This document shows, piece by piece, positions 56,206-64,000 of a DNA stretch of 64,000 nt. The notes beneath the pieces were generated by a model. It searched no databases and was not told the origin of the DNA. It saw only the letters and a list, made by a program, of their open reading frames with translations. The stretch covers positions 1,178,001-1,242,000 of the forward strand of contig JAWQEG010001325.1 in the NCBI GenBank assembly GCA_033782935.1, written 5' to 3'. The translations under genes were made by a program, and so were the position numbers. The stretch is from Petrolisthes cinctipes. Its lineage: Eukaryota > Arthropoda > Malacostraca > Decapoda > Porcellanidae. Positions within the stretch are counted from its first letter, which is position 1; each line of letters begins with the position of its first letter.

Positions 56206-57566
56206 CGCTGTTTATGGGGTTTCTTGGAGCCTTGTTCGTCTGGCCGAACCTTTTTGTGCTGGGAGGGAAGACCCTCTTCCTCCCCTGCACTTCCCGGGGA
56301 CCTCCCGCGGGCAGGTTTCGCGACGGTAGTCTCCATCGCCTGTTCCTCTCCACGAGGTACAGAGCCAGTCCTCGAACGGCTCGTCTTGCGACGAACCGGA
56401 CGACTCCCGGATGTAGGCTTCATGGGAGTCACCTGAGCCAGAACATGAGATTTAGAAGCTGATACGGTATCATCAGCTTTGTGGTGCTTCTTTTGCTGGG
56501 TTGATTCAACAACTTCTAATTTCTTTGTCAAACTTTCTACTAGCAACGTTAATTTGTTTACAGTATCCTTCAAGTCTTTAATTTCATTATCTTTAGCTTG
56601 GATAGCCACGTTAACATTTGTTGTAGTTACAGGAGCAGTGGTGCCAGTTATAGCTGCAGCATAGGAAACTGTGGGAGTTTGGTTAACCCCCTCCACCTTC
56701 CTCTTTGCCTCACCACAACTAACATCATGAGCCCTCATGTATGCCATTGCTTCAGTCTCCACTTTAAGGCTCCTGCAGTCACCTGCACTTGCCTGGTGGG
56801 GGCCGCCACAATTAGCACACCTGAAGACTGTCTCTGAACACAACTCAGTCTCGTGTCTACCTGCACATTTACCACAAGTGAATGAATCTTTATTAAAGCA
56901 CCTCAATGCTGTGTGTCCGAATTTCTGGCAACGGAAACAACGCATCGGTTTCTGAATGTATGGTCTAACGTGAACAATTTCATATCCAATCTTTACAGTT
57001 TCCGGAATCTGGGCTGAAGCAAAAGTCAGGAAACACAAGCCAAATTTCTCTCTCTTGTTCTCTCTCATCCTGGTCATACTTTGTACATCAACAACGCCTT
57101 GGTCCTTCATTCCTTCCAAAATTTCAGCCTCATCCAGAGCGGCCAAATCCCTATGGAAAATGACGCCCTTACAGGTATTCGGCCCCACTGGAATGGTGGC
57201 TTTCACCTTAAAGTTATGAATTTGCGTCAGTTTAAGGAGATCCTTAACCTGGGATGCCTGCAGTACTTTTACCAGGATACTACCATCACGCAACTTGTTA
57301 GCAGCAGCAAGACTGCCACCCACTTGACCATCAAGGACCTTTTTGACGATAAAGGGGTTAAAGTTTTTGAGAGACTGACCCTCATCTACACATCTAATAT
57401 TTACATAACGAGCATTCATAGGAGGAATTTTAACATCAGTTTGTCGTTGTCTGTCTGCCGTAGGGGTTCCATTATTGTCAGCCATTGTCCTAGTTTGGTC
57501 CTTGGTCGTTAACCTCCCTCCTTGAGGAGGAGGGAGGCTAGTCGGGGGTTCATCCATCCGGGGCAT
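56202..57566 (-). CDS. B5 ORF1: gag-like RNA-binding protein, 454 aa
   Basis: Intact, with three zinc knuckles and the coiled coil as in B4. A few substitutions are visible: RTMADNN for RTTADNN, RQTDVK for RQSDVK, KVLQAS for KVLKAS and SAGEEEG for SAEEEEG. It starts at the ATG after the conserved hairpin and ends at the TAA that overlaps the ORF2 frame. Confidence 0.88.
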   Translation of the reverse strand: MPRMDEPPTSLPPPQGGRLTTKDQTRTMADNNGTPTADRQRQTDVKIPPMNARYVNIRCVDEGQSLKNFNPFIVKKVLDGQVGGSLAAANKLRDGSILVKVLQASQVKDLLKLTQIHNFKVKATIPVGPNTCKGVIFHRDLAALDEAEILEGMKDQGVVDVQSMTRMRENKREKFGLCFLTFASAQIPETVKIGYEIVHVRPYIQKPMRCFRCQKFGHTALRCFNKDSFTCGKCAGRHETELCSETVFRCANCGGPHQASAGDCRSLKVETEAMAYMRAHDVSCGEAKRKVEGVNQTPTVSYAAAITGTTAPVTTTNVNVAIQAKDNEIKDLKDTVNKLTLLVESLTKKLEVVESTQQKKHHKADDTVSASKSHVLAQVTPMKPTSGSRPVRRKTSRSRTGSVPRGEEQAMETTVAKPARGRSPGSAGEEEGLPSQHKKVRPDEQGSKKPHKQR

Positions 57567-58241
57567 CGGACTACGTCCGACCCCTCTCCTCGCACACTCA
57601 CCTACCTCCCTTAACTATTGTATCAACCCCCCAAAATGGACAATAATTTAGGGAATAAAAGTTACCTTTACTCGCCCCCCCCTAGTGGTAGCCTGGCGGC
57701 GTTCTCCAGTACCAGCTAGGGGATCGGAGTTTGTGCGGAAGGAACTTCCCCACCACCGAACCTGCCTAATGCGAGGGGTGGTGTAGTTAGAACCCACCTC
57801 CCAAGCGAATACCGTTGCTCAGCCAAGAGACAACCGTAGGCCCAGGAGGTCGCACGGAAAATATAGAAGAAAAAGTAGTTTAAGAAAAAGAGGTGCTCAA
57901 ATGACGCACCAGACTACTGGGCCCCCCTACCACAGGGTTTCCCCTGAGGCAGTGAGTGCTGCGGGTCTGGTGTGGGGAACAACTAACTACTAGCTACCAT
58001 AAACTACTGGTTGTCCTCCAGCAAAAATCAAATCACTGAAGGTGTACACAGCAGTGCAGCAAAACGCTGCAAATTTACTTTACTCAATTACTTTACACAA
58101 GGCAGAGAAACAACAGAGTACTGCCGGTAAGAGGCCTCGGTACACCAAGGTAACTCCACGAACAATACTGGTGTCTGTTGTTGCTGTGCACAGAGAGGAC
58201 GAGGTCTGGACTGAGCAAAGTCTGGACGCATGTGCTGACGG

Positions 58242-58251
58242 GATGTGAGGA
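58242..58251. repeat. Array-border repeat GATGTGAGGA (right)
   Basis: Matches 40110-40119 exactly. The flanks (CCGGTGAG before the left copy, CTCACCGG after the right copy) would have formed an inverted repeat in the empty site. Confidence 0.75.
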
Positions 58252-58459
58252 GCTCACCGGGCCCCTTTTATATCACTCTTTTGAGGCCTCGATTGTTTCA
58301 GATACGGATTTATTGTTTTAATAACTAGGTGAACGAAGCTCTAATTTATAAATGTGGTGATTCGGGGAATCAAGGAAGAAACTGATCGATATATCTGAAC
58401 CACAAGAGATGGTCGCCTTAATAGCTAGTTAACAGACAAGAAAATATACAAAAATTGTT
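58252..58459. other. Right flank of the B array, nothing recognised
   Basis: About 200 bp AT-rich sequence with no ORF. It may belong to the same unknown segment as 39511-40109, joined before the B elements inserted. Confidence 0.35.
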
Positions 58460-59640
58460 ATAGGACACCATACGTGCTTCCTGGAGGTATAGTTTCCTTT
58501 ACAGAGAAGAACAGTTCGGGTTTATGCCAGGATGAGGGACAGTGGATGCAATATTTTCTTTGAGACAGGCAATGGAGAAATACAGAAGAAAGCAGAAAGA
58601 GCTACACTTGGAGTTCATTGATCTGGAGAAAGTGTAGGATCGGGTTTCAAGGCAGGATCATGAGATGTATCTAATTGTTCAGCATGATACAGTATGTATG
58701 CAGGAGCAACGACTCGAGTAAAAAAGTGTTGTTAGAAGGACGGAAGAGTTTGGAGTGAAGGTTGATCTACATCAGGGGTCGGTTCTCAGCCCTTATATTA
58801 ATTATCGATCTTGTGATGGATGTAGTGACTGCAGATGTTAGAGATGACATTGTATTGGTGGTTGGCTTGAGCAGGGATGAAGTGGAACAAAAACTGGAAA
58901 GTAGTCAAGCCCTGCAAGATAGAGGCATGAGGTTTAAGCAGGACTTAAGATGGAATATTGATGGGTGAGAGGTGATGGGAGGCAGGGCAGGGAGAAGACA
59001 GAATTGATGCAAAAAATATCAAGAAGGTGCAGAATTCTAAATACCTGAGATCAAAGGTTTCGAAGATATAGAGTCAGAAATAAACATAGAATACAGTGTG
59101 CTTGAATGAACTGGAGAAAGTCAACCGGAGTTCTATGTGACAAGAGAATTAGTGCAAAGATTAAATGGAAGCAACATAATATAATGAAAGCTCAAGAACT
59201 GAACTGAAAGTTGCGGAAATGTGAATGCTGAGGTGGATGTGTTGAGTCACAAGAAGAGATAGTATCTGGAATGAACATATTAGAGAAATGATCAAGATGG
59301 TGGAAGTATCGAAGATGGTACAGCAAAGAAAACTGCGGTGGTATTGACATTGTATGTGTAGAGAACAGAACCAAGTGTGAAGAAGAATCATGAATATAGA
59401 AGTGGAGAAGAGAGGAGTTAGAGGAAGACCGAAACTTAGATGGAAGAACAGCATTGCGAGGGACATGCAAGACAAGAGCGTGATAGAACAGGATCCCCAA
59501 AACAGGAAAGAGCGACCCCTTAAGGATATCGGAAAATCTGAAGAAAGAAGATCCTGGAGGAAACGAAAGGCAGCGTACACACAAGGGGGTCCCTTGGCAA
59601 GACTTTGGTCAACATCAACAGGAAACCAGGAGAGGATGTA
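58460..59640 (+). pseudogene. RTE-like LINE fragment (RT core to C-terminus)
   Basis: Broken frames give EEQFGFMPG, TVDAIFSLRQAMEKYRRKQKELHLEFIDLEKV, DLHQGSVLSPY (catalytic QGSALSP block), KLRKCEC and SGMNILEK, and GVRGRPKLRWKNSIARDM, the usual C-terminal motif of RTE-type LINEs. Many stops. It starts at the RT block that directly follows the part preserved at 38675-39510, in the same orientation. It may therefore be the other half of one element split by about 19 kb. Confidence 0.7.
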
Positions 59641-60073
59641 GCTGGGGTTCTTAATATTCTACATGGGGACTATGTAGCTAGGGTTCTTAAGAGTCTGTAT
59701 GGGGACTATGTAACTGGGTTACTTTATGTCTGTATGGGGACTATGTAACTGGGTTACTTTAAGTCTGTATGGGGACTATGTAACTGGGTTACTTTATGTC
59801 TGCATGGGGACTATGTAACTGGGTTACTTTATGTCTGTATGGGGACTATGTAACTGGGTTACTTTAAGTCTGTATGGGGACTATGTAACTGGGTTACTTT
59901 ATGTCTGCATGGGGACTATGTAACTGGGTTACTTTATGTCTGTATGGGGACTATGTAACTGGGTTACTTTATGTCTGCATGGGGACTATGTAACTGGGTT
60001 ACTTTATGTCTGTATGGGGACTATGTAACTGGGTTACTTTATGTCTGTATGGGGACTATGTAACTGGGGTTCT
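59640..60073 (+). repeat. 35-bp minisatellite, 12 units
   Basis: GGGGACTATG recurs twelve times from 59664 to 60051, spaced 35 bp after the first interval (37 bp). Units read GGGGACTATGTAACTGGG-TTACTTTATGTCTGTAT. TGTAT/TGCAT and TTTATG/TTTAAG variants alternate in part with a three-unit period (105 bp). It abuts the end of the RTE-like fragment. Confidence 0.95.
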
Positions 60074-60830
60074 TTAAGAGAAAGTGAAAAATAGTGTGTG
60101 TGTGTATTACTAATTTTTATTATGATAATTATGTAGTTATATTAATACTATTTAAAAAGATTATTATAATTATATAGTATTATGTAGTATAATGATATTA
60201 TTTTACATAATAAACAATAATGATATTATATGTTGTATTAAAAATATAATTAACAATGTTATATTTAGTGTTCCATTTCCTTGGTGTTCTATGTCCCTCC
60301 TTTCCTTCTATTTTTTTCCTTCCTTGGTGTTTCTTCTCTCTCTCTCACTCTCTTTTTATGTGGTCTTTCCGGCCTGTAGCATCTCTCGAATCAATGAAGC
60401 TAAAGTCTGGCAACCCTGAAAAAATAATAATAATAATAATAATGATAATAATATAGGGTTCCCTCTGCCTCCCACTCCCGTTGATAAAGGGTAGGCGTGT
60501 GAGACGAGGGAAGCGAGCCCCTGCAGTCGGGGGGCATGGGGGGGAGCTGTAACCCCCCCCCCCCCCACCAAAAGAAAAAAAAATTGCTTACCTCAAATTG
60601 ACCACTTTCAGGCCCAGTTTACATCCAATGCCCCATGCATTGAATGATATTAATTACAGTGAAAATGATGATAAACAGAGCAAGACCATATTCATATGTC
60701 ATAAGAAAAACTAAAACACACCAAATTATTACTGAACTGTATTGACGATAAATGAAAAACATGTACAGTGTAAAATAAAGTGAAAAAAAAAAAAAATTCC
60801 TTTGCATGACGCACACACAGACACATACTG

Positions 60831-60865
<35 letters not shown>

Positions 60866-61021
60866 TACACACTATATCTTTCTCTCTCTCTCCCTCTCAC
60901 ACACACACATACACACTCTCTCTCTCTTACCTCCTCAATTTTCTGGAGGGAGAGAGGAGTGAAACTGAGCCGAATGTAGGGAGAGACGTGGGTTGATGGC
61001 TCGACAATCCTCTGGTCTCCC

Positions 61022-61052
<31 letters not shown>

Positions 61053-61640
61053 TGGGGCTTATTATTCCTTTTTGTTGTTTATTTATTCCTTGTGGTTGTC
61101 GTTGTTTTCTGGTTGGGTAGAAATCTTGACCAATTGCTACCCCAATTCCTCTGGGCAGACATGTTTCAACTACAAATTTTTCTGTATCCATTATCCCATT
61201 TATCTGAAAAATAGTTGTTGTGGTAGTAGTAGTAGTAGGAGTGGTAGCTGTAGTAGCTGTAGTAGTAGAAAGAAGAGGAGGAGGAATGGAAGTAGAAGTA
61301 GTAGTAATAGTAAGAAGATAAGAAGGAGGAGGAATGTAATACTAATAATAATAATAATAATTATTATTATTATTATTATTATTATTATTGTTATATTCAT
61401 TTTAAGGGTATTATTTACATTATTATCATTACGATTATTCTTAACTTTATACTGACATAACATAACCTAACTTTGACCTAGACCTGACCTGACCTTGATG
61501 TGACCTGATGTGACCTACCTTGACCCAGAGAAACAATCCACTGTCGGGTACCTTCCACTCACACAAATCTGAGTGCCAAATATACATAAAAATCATTATC
61601 AATTATTATACATAATAGTTATCTATGTACATACTCTTAT
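60074..61640. other. Low-complexity and microsatellite-rich stretch, no gene
   Basis: Contains (CT)n near 60333-60355, (AAT)n at 60423-60450, a C run near 60551-60566, (CA)n/(CT)n at 60833-60932, TTG repeats at 61024-61054, AGT/AGG-rich purine DNA at 61215-61335, an (AAT)/(ATT)n inverted pair at 61340-61390, and TGACC/CCTGACC/CCTAAC repeats at 61459-61526. The ORFs here are repeat artefacts. Confidence 0.8.
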
Positions 61641-61643
61641 TTA

Positions 61644-61648
<5 letters not shown>

Positions 61649-61730
<82 letters not shown>

Positions 61731-61757
61731 TATGCATATACATATATATACATATAC

Positions 61758-61840
<83 letters not shown>
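61649..61840. repeat. (TA)n microsatellite with CA/GC interruptions
   Basis: About 190 bp of alternating TA with a few C and G interruptions (61724-61772). It can extrude cruciforms and is hard to assemble. Confidence 0.95.
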
Positions 61841-61841
<1 letters not shown>

Positions 61842-61929
61842 CCATGTATATGTATGTATGTATCTCAGTCAGTGTGTGTATATAGAATTATATATTTTAT
61901 CTTATAGGTGTGTGTGTGTCTTACCTCGT

Positions 61930-63560
61930 AGGTTTTTACCTATTTTTTTGTTACCTATTTGTATCTATACAGGACTGAGTCAAGCTTGTAATGTTCCGTA
62001 TTTTAATTAAAACCCAATTCTCATATTTTTCTTTAAAGTTATGTATTTTTTTGACACACACCACTTCTGGTAATTTGTTCCATTGATCTATTACTCTATT
62101 TGGAAAACTATATTTCTGTACATCTTTATCTCCTCTTCTTTTCATTAATTTCTTACTATGTCCTCTCATTGTAGGTATTCCTTGTTGACACTAGTTTTCT
62201 ATATCTATCTTTTCTTTTTATGTAATTCATTTGTAAACTATAATCATATGGCAGTTTAGGTAATTTTTTTTTTTTTTTTTAATTCTTTCTTCGTAGCTTA
62301 GTTCTCTTAGACTTGGTACCCATCTTGTTGCTGCTCTTTGTACTTTTTATAATTTAGTGTTATGTTTCTTTAAATGTGGGTTCCATACTACAACAGCATA
62401 TTCCATATTATAAAGGATGTTATTATTTTCTTGACCATTTCTTCATCTATATAAGTGAAGGCCACTCTCATACCTGCTAACAATGTGTGCATGTTTCTCA
62501 CTTTTTTTATTTATACTGTATGATCATCTGGTGTCAATTTCTTATTTATTATTACCTCTAAATCTTTTTCTTTCAATATTTTTCTTCATTTAATATTTTG
62601 TTTCCAAGCTTGTATTGCCAATTTGGTCTTTTCTCACTTCTTCCAAACTTAATAACATGACACTTATCTGCATTAAACTCCATCTGTCATTTATTACTCC
62701 ATTCTACCATCTTGTCCAAGTCTTCTTGTAACTTTTTACTGCAGTCTCCATTTATTAATTGTTCTTTGTACCTTTGCATCATCAGCAAACATATTTATGT
62801 AAGTGCCCTCTGTAATATTTACTTCTTTATCATTTATATCATTTAAGAACATTATTGGTGCCAATACTGAGCCCTTAGGACCTTGTGACCTTCAGCCACG
62901 GAAAATAGTTCCCTCTTAGTACTGTTCTCATTTTCCTTCATACTAGGATAATTCCATCCATTTTAGTAGTTTTCCGTTCACTCCTCCTTTATGTTGTAAT
63001 TTCCATATCAGTCTTTGGTGCGGAATTCTATCAAAAGCCTTTTTAAAGTCTAGTTAAAAACTATCCACCCATCCTTCTCTTGCTTGTATTTTTTCTGATA
63101 CTCTCGTATGGTAACTCAGTAAGTTTGTAACACATGATCTTTCCTTCCTAAACCCAAATTGTCTCTCTGTTATCATATCTTTTTTCTCCAAGCGTCCAAC
63201 CCAATATTTTCTTATAACTTTTTCCATAATTTTAAACACTACACTTGTTAGTGATACTGGTCTGTAGTTAAGTGGGTCTTGTCTATTTCCTTTCTTAAAT
63301 AATGAGACTATGTTTGCTTGCTTCCAACTTTCTGGTAATTTTCCTTGCTGCAATGAGTTTTGAAATATTATAAATAATGGCTTAGTTCTTTAGCACATTT
63401 TTTTAATACCCAACATGAAATTTCATCAGGTCCACTTGCTTTAGTTTTATCCACAGCTTCCAACTCTTTTTCTGTTTCTAATCTGCTCACCTCAAACTCT
63501 TTTAATTCATACGTGTTTGTGTTTGCATTTTCTTCCTGTGTGAATACATATTCCTTAATT
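61930..63560 (-). pseudogene. L2/CR1-like LINE relic (RT to C-terminus)
   Basis: On the minus strand, pieces read EFEVSRLETEKELEAVDKTKASGPDEIS, WKQANIVSLFKKGNRQDPLNYRPVSLTSVVFKIMEKVI, RQFGFRKERSCVTNLLS and DFKKAFDRIPHQRL. The C-terminus is RGHSKKLMKRRGDKDVQKYSFPNRVIDQWNKLPE. The RT palm between is heavily eroded. The RGHS-KL and YSFPNRV-WN-LP ending is typical of a LINE group common in crustaceans (from memory). It lacks RNase H. Confidence 0.75.
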
Positions 63561-63876
63561 AATATAGACTGACATCTTGTGTTTAAAATTTTGCAATTTT
63601 TTTTTTTTTTCTGTATAAATTCATAGTGTTTTGAATTTTGTCCTTTACTTTGGTTTTGCTTTTAATATAAATAACTGTAATATAGTTAGTGTGTGTAGTG
63701 TGTAGAATAGGTGTGAGTGTGTGTGTGTTACCTCGTAGGTGTTTCTGTGCACATTTTAGCATAACATTTCTCCTTCTTGCATAAGTAGTACAACATCTAT
63801 GTATTTGTTCCTTAAGTCCTTCTTGTCCCCAAACACGCAGTATCTCACTCAACACTACCTGTAGCAGAGAAAGAGA

Positions 63877-63992
<116 letters not shown>

Positions 63993-64000
63993 TGGTGTAG

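Larger units (their letters stand above)
52194..58241 (-). mobile_element. LINE family B, copy B5 (array unit, intact)
   Basis: 6,048-bp unit, both ORFs open. The 3' tail is CCAACAAG-(CAAG)n rather than the (TAG)n of B3 and B4. The 5' end reads CCGTCAGCACATGCGTCC, a few bases different from B3/B4. The 5'UTR has a C run of 8. It is the outermost unit at the 5' side; unique sequence follows the 10-bp border repeat. Confidence 0.93.

Noticed and set aside
59640..60073. CRISPR array
   Set aside because: 35-bp units are contiguous with no variable spacers; it is a minisatellite.
60619..61191. 190-codon minus-strand ORF with hydrophobic stretches
   Set aside because: Spans (GA)n, (CA)n and CAA repeats; repeat-derived composition with no recognisable domain.
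61606..61885. Poly Ile-Tyr ORFs on both strands
   Set aside because: Direct translation of the (TA)n microsatellite.
63583..63855. 90-codon minus-strand ORF near the window end
   Set aside because: No recognised domain; lies upstream of the L2/CR1-like relic and could be eroded LINE sequence, but support is too weak to call.

Overview
The window is animal (invertebrate) genomic DNA made almost entirely of transposable elements, stacked end to end and nested in one another. It has spliceosomal introns, arthropod-type LINE, DIRS and Harbinger families, CCTAAC-like short repeats and long microsatellites, and no operons or bacterial signals. A decapod crustacean is my best guess; this rests on resemblance of the LINE families and is an inference. 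The only open gene that is not clearly a transposon gene is an intronless cold-shock-domain (Y-box-like) ORF at 2563-3540, and it too sits in retroelement sequence.

Layout. 1-2163: 3' part of a LINE (family A, RT plus RNase H, minus strand) inserted into an LTR-retrotransposon remnant. 2164-4047: possible LTR start, a CCAAT/TATA promoter, the cold-shock ORF, a CACCAT-type repeat and a LINE-like 3' tail. 4048-10113: degraded LINE of family B (copy B1; I-superfamily-like, gag-like ORF1, ORF2 with endonuclease, RT and RNase H). 10114-26398: related LINE family C, split just before its RT YADD codons by a DIRS-type tyrosine-recombinase retrotransposon (13782-24241), itself split inside its recombinase by a PIF/Harbinger DNA transposon (15057-20460) with two spliced genes. 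About 26410-35820: second degraded B copy (B2), interrupted by an L2/CR1-like LINE (family D, minus strand, 32187-35551). 35821-36760: unassigned. 36760-38673: second family A copy. 38675-39510: fragment of an RTE-like LINE carrying a SINE-like insertion. 40120-58241: head-to-tail array of three nearly identical full-length B elements on the minus strand (B3, B4, B5), with B4 and B5 intact in both ORFs. 58460-59640: another RTE-like fragment, possibly the other half of the one at 38.7 kb. 59640-60073: 35-bp minisatellite. 60073-64000: microsatellites and an L2/CR1-like LINE relic.

Most notable points. (1) The B array has the same 10-bp sequence (GATGTGAGGA) at both outer borders and, in 9-10 bp form, at both internal junctions, which suggests repeated insertion at one site or expansion of an array. 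(2) In all five B copies ORF2 has no AUG before its endonuclease domain, so non-AUG or coupled initiation is implied. (3) B ORF2 has a duplicated Pro/Gly-rich linker absent from family C. (4) About 300 bp coding the ORF2 C-terminal zinc-knuckle region is strongly divergent between otherwise almost identical tandem copies. (5) The cold-shock ORF has CCAATCAG (inverted Y-box) elements and a TATA box upstream and a B-like LINE 3' tail downstream. Insertion order can be read from the nesting.
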